Below the pieces are notes generated by a model that did not search any database, was not told the origin of the DNA, and saw only the letters and a program-made list of their open reading frames with translations. The position numbers and the translations under genes were made by a program. A stretch of DNA of 64,000 nt from Stictocephala bisonia. Taxonomy: Eukaryota; Arthropoda; Insecta; Hemiptera; Membracidae. Position 1 is the stretch's first letter. The number at the start of each line of letters is the position of its first letter. Where the stretch lies: positions 1,463,001 to 1,527,000 of the forward strand of contig JAQJVL010000175.1 in NCBI GenBank assembly GCA_035578905.1, written 5' to 3'. This document shows positions 11,690 through 22,134 of this stretch, piece after piece.

Positions 11690-11835
11690 CTCTAAGACGC
11701 CGATCGTAGAAATATGGGCGAATATGAGGGGTGAATGAGTGTAGTCATTGTTACTATCTGAGTTCGATTTAGCTCAGAAAGGGCTACTTATTAACAGCTC
11801 AATATCCAGAGCAGCTATGGGACTTACAGCTTTAT
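11690..11835 (+). repeat. Dispersed repeat, copy 1 (also at 50130-50285)
   Basis: It shares with 50130-50285, in the same order and orientation, the words gacgccga, gcgaatatga, gatgagtgtagt/gaatgagtgtagt, gttactatctgagttcgatt, ctcagaaagggc and tattaa. There is no coding content. It is probably part of a non-autonomous or untranslated repeat family. Confidence 0.6.
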
Positions 11836-12138
11836 GTGGAATCCGAACCACTTAGCGTTGGTCCGATTTTCAGCTAACTGATAAGTCTGACACTGAATTC
11901 TCTTCCCTACACAACATCTGAATATTGACTACCATTCAACATGGACACTCCAAACTTCTCTAGTAGTGTTGATGGCAACTATTGAGCAGACGCCTTGTCG
12001 GTATTAAGAGGACCGAGCATGGAACCTATTGCCTACAATCTCCCAAACACTTTGTCCCTAAGTAGCTGGGTTACAGAACTGCGCCACCAGTGCCGACTAT
12101 TTGTTGACAACTAACAGCTAATGCTTACTTTTCTTTGT
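11836..12138. other. No gene seen
   Basis: The composition is less AT-rich than its surroundings, but all frames are interrupted and no family was recognised. Confidence 0.35.
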
Positions 12139-12236
12139 ATTACCTTTTGGTGATGCCTATTGATACTGCAGGGTTTTCTGAACCAAGGGGCATCACCAAA
12201 TGGCTGATCCTGCAAGAGGCATCATCAAAAGGTAAT
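12139..12236. repeat. Small hairpin element
   Basis: The ends attaccttttggtgatgcc and ggcatcatcaaaaggtaat are inverted copies about 98 bp apart, with an additional ggcatcaccaaa inside. It could fold into a single stem-loop and looks like a very small MITE or a fold-back. Confidence 0.6.
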
Positions 12237-12364
12237 AATAGAAATAAAATCAGATCCTGCTCTGACAAATAAATAATAACATTAAAATCTTACATTTCCT
12301 TCTATCAACAATGCTTTATAAATATACAACTGATTCATAGTTCAAATAAATTGCGGACTTATTG

Positions 12365-12797
12365 TTAACATGAAGTGAATACAGCTGATTAGTGATGTGC
12401 AGCGCTTCATATTTGATGTTAAACTATGTTTTAGGTATGTATTGTTGTACTATGGAAATTACATTGATTTTTACAAAATTGTCACTCCTGGGTGATTTAT
12501 TATTCGATTTCTATAAATGAGAAGTTTGAGTTGTCTCTTGATTGTGCATTTTTTACTTAACTTTTACATTTTTTATAGCTATAACTGTTTTTATGAAATT
12601 TGACATTAAATTAGGCCGCAATTTTGAAATTAATTTAGTTACAGTAATGACATTTTACTTCCTTTTTTTACTTATTTAGCTACATGTGTATATTTGAAGT
12701 TTCTATCTTAAATAGTTCTTGAGTTATAAAATAATTATAAAAAAAACTCATACACACAGACACACAGTAAACTAGTCACCATAGACCCATGTTTATA
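12365..12797 (-). repeat. Right arm of long inverted repeat
   Basis: This is the reverse complement of 9413-9845. It ends at the word tgtttatactg. A separate ACAGGGTGTCC-type terminus starts shortly after it, at about 12855. Confidence 0.75.
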
Positions 12798-12854
12798 CTG
12801 TAAAATATGTTTGTCTTGACCTAAAGAACAATTTTTGATGAAAAGTTCCAGAGT

Positions 12855-13277
12855 ATACAGGGTGTCCTGGAACTCTCTGAGGATCTTTTTAGGTATTGGT
12901 AGTGGGTCAAAAACAAGACATATCATATAAAAAAATTCCAAATCTCCTCCGGTATCCGTACAGCCGCCATTTTGTATTTTTACAAATTATTTTTATTTTG
13001 AAAACTTTAGAACCTATAGAGTTCAAATTTGGTATACACATTAATACAACAATTTTGTTACTGAAATAAAAAAATTAAGAACATTTTAAAAATATAAAAT
13101 GGCGGTACTTTGAAATGTTTGATCTTTTAACTTTTGAAAGGTTAGGAATACCAAAAAATCACACAAATGCCTCTTTTTTTTGCAAACTTTATTTACAATC
13201 CATAAAAGTAAAGTTGTATGAAATCGGATGACAAACAACTGAGATTTGAGTATTTTTGTATTTTATCATTTACGCAT
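12855..13277 (+). repeat. ACAGGGTGTCC-type element terminus and flank
   Basis: A tatacagggtgtcc start at 12855 resembles the outer end of the 18964-22134 element. The following sequence is AT-rich with phrases such as gccgccattttgtatttttacaaatta and agttcaaatttggtatacacat, which also resemble the interior of the 9413 arm. No partner end was identified. Confidence 0.35.
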
Positions 13278-13975
13278 CCATGTGTACAGCCATTGTATCA
13301 TATTGCGCGAGTCAACAACAACAATACATCAGTGTAATAGATTTCTGATTACTTTCATTCAATACACTACAATGAAGTGATTTGTGACATTATTGTAATT
13401 AAAATGCCCCTAGCAGGCAAGAGGAAAAAATTGAGATGATTGTTGTTTGTCATTAAATTAAAAATTATTTTTAACCTTAAGTAGTGCCCTAAAAACTAGA
13501 ATTTTTGTTAATTCTAGGTTGGTAAAAGGTAGTGGAATTATTCAAGAAAAAAATGAATTTGCTGCTTTGCGCCACTCACTTTCCAATTGGTTTTTCCTTT
13601 ACAATCAAATGAGAGGACAAAATTTTGAGCGTCGTTTGTAATGTAAAAATAAATTTAATTAAAGTTTTCGTTAATAATCTAATGCTTTTTTAATTTTACT
13701 TGTTTTATGTCTACAACCTACTTTGCATGACAGATATATTTTACAAAAATTCTAGATTTTAGGGCTCTTCTTGAGGTTAAAATTAATTTTTAATTTAATA
13801 ACAACGAAAATCATCTGCAACTTTTTTCCCATTGTCTGCTTGGGGCATTTTCATTACAATAACGTCACAAATCTCTTTATTGTAATGTTTTGGATGAAAG
13901 TAATCCGAATAGATTGCTGATGTATTATTGTGGTTGACTCACACGGCACAACACCATGGCTGTGCACATTGACAA
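13278..13975. repeat. Large inverted repeat (arms about 245 bp)
   Basis: 13278-13523 is inverted at 13722-13975. Matching words include gtgtacagccat/gtgcacagccat, gattactttcat, gatttgtgac.ttattgtaat, aaaatgcccc and taaattaaaaatta.ttttaacc. The central about 200 bp is unique. No ORF spans it. The right arm abuts the 3' tail of the neighbouring LINE. Confidence 0.72.
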
Positions 13976-14559
13976 GTAAATCAAATCAAATAAATCTTTA
14001 TTCCACAAAAATAAACACCTTTCAAATACAATAAAATGGAAAAAATATTTGCCCCAAAGACTACAGATCTGAGCGGAGGAAGAGTTCAACTCACAGCCTT
14101 AAAAGAACTATATGGCAAGGTAACTTAAAGCATAAAAAATTATATATATCATAATAAATCTAATTAAGGTTAATTGATTTAAATTGTATGTATGCTTAAA
14201 ATACATTGCTAAAACATTAGAAAAAATTATAGAGAATAATTAGTTAATACTACAGGAACAAAAAGTAAAAATTATATTCATACTAAAAATAATATACCAT
14301 AACATTCGAAGTCAGTAATTACGATAATTAACATGTTGAAATTAATTTCAATTAGTTAATTTAGAGATTTGTAATGTTGTGAAGCTATAGAAAAATACTA
14401 ATTAATTATTAATGTAGAGCCTAACATATGGTGACTGTAATAGGTTTTCTGTGACCTCCCAACCAATAGTGTACAACCAATTTGTGAGTATTCGTTTGTA
14501 TGTGGCAACACTGCCTCTTTCAGCGTCAGTTATCTCAGCAGGCAAATTTCTCTACAGAA

Positions 14560-16253
14560 TGTGAGGAAGATAATAAGAGTTATGAAGTTGAATATGTAAT
14601 TGCAAGGTTTTTACGTAAAGTTGTCTAATATTGAGTACTGGAAATTCTGTAAAAAGTAATATTGAAGGGAATCTTGCAGGTTTTTTAAAACTATTTTTAA
14701 TATATTTCTCTGAGTGACTGCAAGAGGCTCAATAACCGCTCGTGGTGCTCTGCCCCAAGCAAGAATGCCGTACTGTAATATTGACTGGACGTAAGAGAAG
14801 TAAACAATCCTACATTGTTGAACTGTTGGGACTGAACTGAGCTGTACAAATGCATAAATTCATTTTCTCAATAACTTTTCAACATATTGAACATGTACAT
14901 TCCAACTTAATTTGTTATCTATAAATACCTCTAAGTATTTGTAGTGATCAACTTGTTCGATTTCCCCATAGCCACAGGTAGTCTACCGTGTATCACTACA
15001 AGAGTGCATTCACTTAACTAAGCCATCTGGACCAGACTGATTTCTAGCTAAAATTGGCAGACATTTAATTTTGCTAATATTGCTAATGTTCAAACAAGCT
15101 ATTTTATTTTTGAAAGATCACCTCGCACAACATTGTACACCTCATCCTACTTGGCCCCAGTGGAAACCACGGCAGCATTGTCAGCAAACAAAAACAGTTC
15201 ACTCTTTAAATTCATTTTTGTAGCATCATTAATATAGATTAGGAAGAGCAATGGTTCTAGGTTACTTCCTTGAATGACTCCGTGGTCAACATTTGCTAAA
15301 TCACTGCCCACACCATTCAATGAAACTGACTGGAGACAGTCAGAAAAATAACTTTTGAACCAGACAAGCTCAATATTTTTAATGCCAATGTCAAGTTTTG
15401 AAATTAATTTTACTCTGTCAACTGTATCAAATGCTTTGGCAATGTCTAAAAAAGGAATTAGTACATGCATTTTAGTAGTGATTTGACTCGTAACATATTT
15501 TATAATATTGAATAGCGCATCTGAAGTACTTTTATTTGACCTAAAACCGTATGTCTGTAAATAATTTGTAAGCTCCATTTTAACCCACTTCTCGATAATT
15601 TTAGAGAGTAACTAACAAAGATATTGGTTTGAAGTTGGAAAATATTTTTTTGGAACAGACTTAAAAATTGGGATAACCTTAGCAACTCTAAAAGCATCAG
15701 GGAACTGCCCCGAACGCATACTTACATTAATAATGTGCATAAACGGCACATAAAGACTATTTATGTTGTCTTAAATTAATTTGGGAGAAATGCAATCCCA
15801 GCCTGGAGAAGATTTACCTCTTAAACTATTCACCAGCTTGAAAATATTTTTCTGAGACACTGGCCGCAGTTTAAATACAGACTCCACTGAGTAATCAGGG
15901 TTGCTAATCTCACAGTGACCAGTGGGACGAAGTGCACCAGCGAGTTGCGATCCCACAGAGGCAAAGTAGTTATTGATAGAGTTACTGACTTCTTTCAGTT
16001 TGGAGACAGTGTTGCCTGAACCAATAAAAGCACCGATAGGAAACTGATCCTTATCGGTGGGCCTGTCAGCCACCTCATTCACAACTGACCAGAATTGCTT
16101 TGCATTATTAGATACTTCGTTAATTTTATTTTTGTAAAATTCAAATTTAGCTTGCTTAATTGTGCTGCGTAACCTATTACGATATAATAGAAAAGTATTT
16201 TTTTTAATTTGTATTGAATTGGTAAGACTCAACAGCTTTTGCCAATTTGTCAC
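14560..16253 (-). pseudogene. LINE reverse transcriptase, degenerate
   Basis: 16253-15771 encodes the linker and early fingers region (RLRSTIKQAKFEFYKNKINE, NSLRGKSSPGWDCISPKLI). 15578-15147 encodes YGFRSNKSTSDALF, FLDIAKAFDTVDR (first catalytic Asp), HGVIQGSNLEPLLFLIYIND, and FADNAAVV where the family has F/YADD, so the second catalytic Asp of the pair is replaced by Asn. The thumb motif YGILAWGRAPRAVIEP is visible at about 14730-14780. The ORF is broken repeatedly and cannot be active. Confidence 0.75.
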
Positions 16254-16765
16254 GATGTTGAATTGAATTCACAATTCCCAAAGTTTTAATTTTGTGGATT
16301 TGCAGAATATTTGACCTTTGTACTATGTGTGTTCATCATGATTTTAATTGTATGAATAAAAGAGTTACTAGCCATATTAACATCGGTTTCATCAATAACA
16401 TTGTCCCAATTTTTAATGGATAGTGAATTTTTTATCCCAAGCCAGTCAGTTTTAAGTAATTCGTTTTTGTGAATATTGGATCTAAATTACCTTTGGTTGA
16501 AATTCGCAAGCACACAGCGTAATAGTCTGTCACAGATGATTGAATCACAACAGAAGAGACATACAAGATTTAGGAAGTGTGACAAAAAAAATTGTCTATA
16601 CAAGATTTACTAACAGAGTGAGTGAGTAATCTTATCAATACATGCAATGAAACCAGCACTGCTTAAAACGTCAAGAGTGAGTTAGCTTCTACGTTCAAAT
16701 TATAATTAATATCTCCTGCTAATATATTACAATTAGAGCTATCTAAACATTCAATGCATTATTCA

Positions 16766-17170
16766 TTAAGTGACCATAAAAACTGGAAGGCTAGAACTCG
16801 GACTACGATAGACTAATGAATTGCAAGGTACCCCTGCCCAGTCAAAGGTCACTTGTAAAGCCGTGACTATACCGCCCAGAGACAGTTGGTTGCAGGTCAC
16901 TGATAAGGAGCTGTCAAAGTAGATAACAATTCCGTCGTTCCGTTTAAGACTATTATATGATCTGAAAAGGTTGTAGCCACTTAAATTCATCAAATCACTG
17001 CCATTAATAAACCCAGCTTCTGTTAGGATTATGCAATTAAATTTATGTTTTAATCCCTCTAGTACTGCCATAAATTCATCGAGTTTTCTGTTATAACTAC
17101 GAATTTTCTGGTGAAAGAAAGTAAAAGTTTTAATCGCAAAGCTTTTTACCAGGTTTTTTGACCAGAACAT
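16766..17170 (-). pseudogene. LINE apurinic-type endonuclease fragment
   Basis: The frame reads IRSYNRKLDEFMAVLEGL, then CIILTEAGF (the ILTE catalytic Glu region), then GYNLFRSYNSLKRNDGIVIY and a YRSPSSS motif at the end. This order (..LTE.....Y...R....GG...Y, then YRSP) is that of the APE-type endonuclease of CR1/Jockey-group LINEs. The later GDFN and SDH motifs are absent or off frame. Confidence 0.65.
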
Positions 17171-17230
17171 TTTGGATACTCTACGCTTTGGTTTGCCAGG
17201 CTGTTTTAAATTGACTGCTTAAAATGTAAA

Positions 17231-17850
17231 AATAAGTACTGTATATAATTCAACATTATATAAGGTACTGAAAACTGTTAAAATTGACTAAGAATTAAAT
17301 AGTACCTCTTGGACAAATGAAAGATAATAATAACAATTTAATACTAGATAGTGATGTTATAAAAAAGTTACAAGAATGATATTATAAAATGAAGTATAAC
17401 TAGTTCGAGATTTTGCTGATAAAATGTTGGGAGAGCTAAATTTAACATTAAATTAACCTAAATTTAAAATTAATTGCTTGTAGGCTGACTTAGATTGGAC
17501 AATTTAGTTATGGTATCTATTAAGAGTTTAGAAAAGCACACTTTTTCTAAGATATAGTGATGGTAAGGTGGTTTTATTTTAAATTAACAATACATCTACA
17601 GATTAAGGCATCTGCCGTTTTGCATATTTGACCCTGAATTAATATTGGTATATGCATGTATAGATAACAAACAAGTCTATGAGGACATTTTTTGTGTTCA
17701 TGTATGTATTTTCATTACTTGTCAAAAGCTTGTAGAACGTGAGTTTAAGACTGCATACGGTGGAAGGACCGTTGACAATTGCAGTATAGGGCCACAGCAA
17801 TCAGGCTGGTAGTATCTTCACACTAGTAAAATATTTTGTGTTTGTTGCAG
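17231..17850. other. Presumed CNOT7 intron sequence
   Basis: AT-rich, no ORF or element end recognised. It ends in the acceptor tttgttgcag at 17841-17850. Confidence 0.5.
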
Positions 17851-17991
17851 TATTTGATGAAAAGTTGTAAGAATTTAAAAGGTGGGCTGCAGGAAGTGGC
17901 AGATCAGCTGGAACTGCAGAGAGTGGGGCCTCAGCATCAGGCTGGCAGTGACTCTTTACTCACTGGTATGGCCTTCTTCAAGATGCGAGAG
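17851..17991 (+). CDS. CNOT7: CNOT7/Pop2 (Caf1) deadenylase, internal exon
   Basis: This 141-bp, phase-0 exon (47 codons) lies between acceptor TTTGTTGCAG and donor GTAAGATTA. It begins YLMKSCKNLKGGLQEVADQL and ends GMAFFKMRE. The sequence is nearly identical to the conserved C-terminal part of the Caf1/CNOT7/Pop2 nuclease. This protein is the 3'-5' exonuclease of the CCR4-NOT complex that shortens mRNA poly(A) tails in the cytoplasm. The segment GPQHQAGSDSLLTG (exon residues 26-39) carries the His and final catalytic Asp of the DEDD-type active site. No mutation is visible. The next exon is at 25608. Upstream exons with the first DE pair were not found in the window. Confidence 0.96.
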
Positions 17992-18963
17992 GTAAGATTA
18001 AGGCTCTTATCATCTAGATATAGGCCAATGTCGATTCTGAAATAGACTGGATGAGAAATGAAGGCTTTGTTAAAAATTGAGGACAACTTTTCTGTAGAAC
18101 TAGCATTGTGATAAATAAAAAGTTGTTAATCAGCAGCTTAGCCCTTTCAAAATTCTGTAGTCTTAACTTTGATTAAACTGTTATGTATTATACGGTTTGC
18201 TGGAATCTTTGCTTTAATACTAGATCTTTCATCTAAGATTAAACAACTACGCTATTAGCTAGTTATAATTTACAATCTTAAATGATAGATGTTCAACAAA
18301 AATTGTTTTAGCTACTCTAATTGTTGGCTTGAGAAGGTACTTAATTATAGTTGATTTGCCATGGCTTTTGTGTCATTTATTTACTGCTCCTCCTTGAATG
18401 TTTTACCTCGTATGACATGGACAGTTGTGTACAGTGTAGTAGCATTGGAGAAGTTGGCATAGGTTACATATGAAACGATATATTTATGAATTTCATAAGT
18501 TTCACTCAGAATAGAATGTAGAATAGTTATCTACTAACGTATAAATCCTCATAACTAAAAAAAATATAAATTAATTACAACATTTTTCACAATAACCATA
18601 CTTAAGAACTACAATTATTCTACAGTTTAGAAAAAAAATCAATTTATCTCAAAAACCAAGCTAGAAACTAAAAAAAACTTAAAATCTTTAAAATACGTAA
18701 AACAGAGTACTACGAAACATTTCATAAAATACATATTTATGGATGTTATATTTTTTAATTCGGAATAGAATGCAGAATAGATGTCTTTTTTTATAATAAA
18801 AACTTAATTCGTCAGTTCACATGGGCTTGCAAGCCTGTGTGTGAATTTTATTCAACAAGTGAAGTACCGACCGTTTGCTCAGTGGGGATTCGAACCTAGG
18901 AGTAAGCCCTCCGCAGTCCAAATCGTTAGCTACTGAGCCACCATGCCGGCAAATATATCTATC
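17992..18963 (+). other. CNOT7 intron, left part
   Basis: The 7616-bp intron runs 17992-25607 from GTAAGA to TTTCAG. This first part is AT-rich and non-coding. 18835-18950 has an unusually mixed composition (a minus-strand ORF around 18817-19050) but no recognised family. Confidence 0.6.
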
Positions 18964-19190
18964 ATATACAGGGTATAACAAAACTCTATACACAAACTTT
19001 AGGATATTGTTCCTTGGGTGAAATGAAGCAAAAAATCTGTATGCAACCAATATTCCATGTCATTCCGTTTACTGTCTGTCTGTATGTGTTTTTTAATATT
19101 TAAAATGGTTAAACCCAAATTACATGAAAATAAATAGTTTTACGACAAAATTTCAAGATAGGTAATTGTTAGTACAGTACTTTTAATAGG
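18964..19190 (+). repeat. Left terminal inverted repeat
   Basis: This is inverted relative to 21908-22134, with small differences (for example tataacaaaactcta versus tgtaacaaaactctc). Confidence 0.85.
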
Positions 19191-20069
19191 GATTAAAATG
19201 ATACCTTGTTTTTGAAAATTAAATAAGAAACAAAGAATTTACAACGAGTTTTGTGTGACACTGTACAGCCTCATGTGCAAATGTAGACCAATTGAAAAAA
19301 AAAAAAAATCTAACAGGTTTAGGAAAAAAATAATAAGATAGGTAATAGGTCCTTTTAACTCTCGATTTGGCAATGGGCGTAATTGCGCCGACTTTGTATA
19401 GCTTCAGAAAATGATCTGTTATACAACCAAATTTTAAAGTTAGCGACACGATTTTGGTAGCATTGGAAACGTTATTAGTTTTTCGATCGATTGGTATATT
19501 TGATTTTTGGAAGTATTACGGTAGTGGAGGAAGAGGAGAAGTGAACAAAGTGTTGAACAGAGGAATGCGGTTCTTGAGTTGTCAAACTAGTTTCACCATC
19601 CAGTCAATGTACCGGCATTATCACTGTCTCCATTTTTAAAGTAATTATTGTTATATTTTAACATTATATTACTGTGTTATTATATTCAGTGTTGTTATAT
19701 CCTACTTAATTATTTATCTAAGACAAATTAAGACTGCATAAACCATTTTATTCCCATTTGTTTACAATATCCAAAAATTATCTATATTAATTATCATTTT
19801 AAATATATATTTTAACATACTCTTGTGACTAAATGGTCACTCCACATCACTCCCTTCCAAAGTTAGAGTACTCTCCTTCCTCCTGCCTTCCAGAAACCTT
19901 GATTGTTTTTAATCTATATGTCTCTCCATTTCCTACCTTTGCTTCTTTTTCTTCTACCTGTTTTTCAGGCAGTTCTTTTTGATTCTCAAACTTTTCTTGA
20001 AAAGCCTTGCCTGTTAGCATTTTTTCTTCCTTATCAATTCATCTTCTTTCTTATACAACTGATTGTTAT

Positions 20070-20438
20070 CTAAAGGCTTCCAAGCTCAATAGCAAGCTTC
20101 TGTTTTTCTCTGATGGTAGGGTCTAAGAGATTGCTAAACACTGCTACTTGTTCCAAAGTTGTTTTGTGGATCTGCATCAGTTGTTTCATGTTCTCTGCAC
20201 TTTCTTCCAATAGTCTTTTGACTCTCTCATTATGCTCAGCTATTAGTTCTGCCTTTTTGTGCTTAAGATGATTGATTTTCTCTTTAAAATCCTCCTGCGT
20301 TTGAACTAATACCTCATTTTGCTTTAAAAGTTGATCTTCCCAAAATTCAATTTCTTTCCTATGTAGTGATTTGAACAATTCTATCTTGAAATGTTTTTCG
20401 ACCAGCTTTATTCTTTCTATTAACTCCTCATTTTCCAT
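20070..20438 (-). CDS. Coiled-coil ORF (122 codons), function unknown
   Basis: It starts MENEELIERIKLVEKHFKIE and is an almost uninterrupted charged heptad-type helix (EIEFWEDQLLKQNEVLVQTQ, KAELIAEHNERVKRLLEESA) ending TIREKQKLAIELGSL before a stop. No catalytic motif, signal peptide or membrane segment is present. It lies downstream of, and in the same orientation as, the 20580-21213 ORF and may be the same protein after a frameshift. A further charged segment (LTGKAFQEKFENQKELPEKQ) continues at about 19850-20020 in another frame. The function is unknown. Confidence 0.4.
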   Translation of the reverse strand: MENEELIERIKLVEKHFKIELFKSLHRKEIEFWEDQLLKQNEVLVQTQEDFKEKINHLKHKKAELIAEHNERVKRLLEESAENMKQLMQIHKTTLEQVAVFSNLLDPTIREKQKLAIELGSL

Positions 20439-20579
20439 ACTATTTGTAACTTTTCCTCAAGTTCAATAGTTTGCTGTTGGTCCTTTGTTCATGTGCGGTT
20501 TCTTCCAATGGACCACTGATAGTCTCAAAAATACTACTTGAAGGTAAGGTATTTTTTTTTTTAAAGAGCTTCAAACAGG

Positions 20580-21213
20580 ACTTTAATCATCTGCTGCTGA
20601 GCTACCATCTTTCTCTCCATCTTAGCTTGTCGATTCATCTGTTGTGTTAACTGTGTCAGCTGTTTCTCCTGACGGATGAACAAGCTATGCTGTCGAGCAC
20701 ACACACAGCCTCCAGGCTTTCCCGACTAGTTTGCAGCTCCAATGCTGAATTTAGTTGGGCTTCTGATAGCTGCAGTGCTAAAACTCTCTGATTGGTCTGA
20801 TCGGAGATGCTTGATAAAGCTTCTTTCACAACATCCACCACAACTTGTTCTGTATCCTAATCAAAATTCTGTTTCCATGATTCTTTCTTTGTCTCTTGTT
20901 GACTGGGGTGGTTCAAACTCCCTAACCAATCATACTTGAATAATGCAATGGAAGTTAAAGAGGTAAGACCCACAGTAGTATTCCTTCGCCGACCAAGTCT
21001 AGGCCTCCAACTGACTCCTGAGGAAAGAGCGTAGTGTCCAAACGATTCGTCAGCTACTGCTGCACCTGAACTTGTATCTAAGATTTCCACAGCATAATTC
21101 TTCCTAGTAGCTTCTTTTTTCCCTTGATGTTCACCAAACAACTTATCGAATATTGCACTTTCCTTATCTTTCAAATGTTCATGTGTTTTCTGAAAGTTGA
21201 AGTCACTAGACAT
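20580..21213 (-). pseudogene. Unassigned ORF: DESFG/DWLG segment plus Gln-rich coiled coil
   Basis: An ATG at 21213 opens MSSDFNFQKTHEHLKDKESA, then FDKLFGEHQGKK, DESFGHYALSSG, WRPRLGRRRN and FKYDWLGSL. After a stop near 20857 and a change of frame near 20700, a helix-rich stretch follows: DVVKEALSSISDQTNQRVLA, then LFIRQEKQLTQLTQQMNRQA and MVAQQQMIKVLFEAL. The spaced FDKLFG, DESFG, GRR and DWLG blocks ahead of a glutamine-rich coiled coil remind me of Fas-binding factor 1 (a centriolar protein). This is recall of a pattern, not a match, and it could be an unrelated coiled-coil protein. There are no introns, as in a cDNA-derived copy. Confidence 0.35.
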
Positions 21214-21219
21214 TTTCCC

Positions 21220-21723
21220 TCATTTTACATTAGAAAGTTCAAATTTATTTTTAACAGACGCCTGTTTTGTAGTTGCTGAACTATATATTTCACTTTTCTT
21301 TAAACTTCTCACAGGAGTGTTTTTAAGCAGACCTTCCTTTTTCATTTCCACTGACATTTTAATTTCTTCTGGCAGGTTTCCTTGATCTAAAGTGGCTGTA
21401 AGACTTGTCGATTTTAAGCCGGGCCAGTTGAGTAAATTGAGCCAATCTCTTCCCATAAGAGTGTGTGATGTTTCCTTTACTACAAACAACTTTGCTCGGC
21501 TAATTGTTCTAACCACTCAATATGCACATGTAATACTTCTTCTGGAACTATATACTGTCCAGAAAAAGATCTTAATTTAATAGAAGTCGGTTTTAATTCT
21601 ATTTTGGTTTTGAAAAGTTTCTCATATACATAAAATGGAATTAGAGAAATTCTACCTCCTGTGTCAATTTCCATTCTTAAAGGCTTCCCTTCTACAGCTA
21701 CATTTGCCCAGATAGGATTGTTT
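21220..21723 (-). pseudogene. Retropepsin-like aspartic protease domain
   Basis: The minus strand reads PIWANVAVEGKPLRMEIDTG, with the catalytic Asp-Thr-Gly at about 21657-21665, followed by GRISLIPFYVYEKLF and LRSFSGQYIVPEEVLHVHIEW. After a one-frame shift near 21510, LFVVKETSHTLMGRDWLNLL supplies the (L/M)-G-R-D-W-L motif that closes the retropepsin fold in Ty3/gypsy-type Pol proteins. The order and spacing match this family. After the domain, the frame continues about 60 residues (LPEEIKMSVEMKKEGLLKNT) without the reverse transcriptase start expected in a retrotransposon and ends at 21220. One frameshift makes it non-functional as read. Confidence 0.7.
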
Positions 21724-21907
21724 ATTGGTTTTTAATTTTAATTTAATTTAAAAATTCACTTAATTGTTTATAACTTTTGTAATTTTTATCAGCACGTTTT
21801 CGGATCTTTCCTTAAACTTTCTAGGTAAAAATACGAATCGGTTGACATCTTGGTCGTAATTTTTGGACAGGGCTGAAAAATTTCAAAAAAAAAATACATA
21901 TGAACCA

Positions 21908-22134
21908 GACTATAATCCCTATTAACAGTACTAACAATTACCTATCCTGAAATTTTGTTGTAAAACTATTTATTTTCATGTAATTTGAGTTTAACCGTTT
22001 TAAATAGTAAAAAATACAGACAGACAGTAAACTGGATGAGGTAGACCATTGGTTGCATACAGTCTTTTGCATCATTTCACCCAAGGAACAATATCCTTAA
22101 GTTTGTGTAGAGAGTTTTGTTACACCCTGTATAT
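21908..22134 (-). repeat. Right terminal inverted repeat
   Basis: Reverse complement of 18964-19190; ends ...ttgttacaccctgtatat. Confidence 0.85.

Larger units (their letters stand above)
9413..12797 (-). mobile_element. Long-inverted-repeat element enclosing a Tc1/mariner-superfamily transposase remnant
   Basis: About 430 bp at 9413-9845 is repeated in inverted orientation at 12365-12797. Shared words include aacatgggtcta, gtgactagtttactgt, acacatgtagctaaata, gacaattttgtaaaaatcaatgta and ttccatagtacaacaatacatacctaaaacatag. Between the arms the minus strand carries two pieces of a DDE transposase (9905-10125 and 10863-11050), separated by a TTAA-flanked element. Long inverted repeats around an IS630/Tc1-type transposase are known (for example in Minos and S elements). 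That both belong to one element is inferred from position. Confidence 0.55.
13979..17230 (-). mobile_element. Degenerate non-LTR retrotransposon (LINE)
   Basis: The minus-strand element runs from an endonuclease remnant near 17170 through a reverse transcriptase to a 3' tail reading ttatttgatttgattt at about 13980. It is interrupted by many stops and frameshifts. ORF1 is not recognisable, so it is 5' truncated or decayed there. Confidence 0.75.
18964..22134 (-). mobile_element. Long-TIR element with captured retropepsin/coiled-coil ORFs
   Basis: Inverted arms of about 220 bp lie at 18964-19190 and 21908-22134. Both start atatacagggt.taacaaaactct and continue tatccttgggtgaaatga-type words (gatattgttccttgggtgaaatga), gtttactgtctgtctgta, aattacatgaaaataaatag and ataggtaattgttagta. 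The 3171-bp unit sits inside a CNOT7 intron. Between the arms the minus strand carries a retropepsin-like segment followed by coiled-coil ORFs with no introns. No transposase was found, so it is presumably non-autonomous. Short target duplications could not be recognised. Confidence 0.65.
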
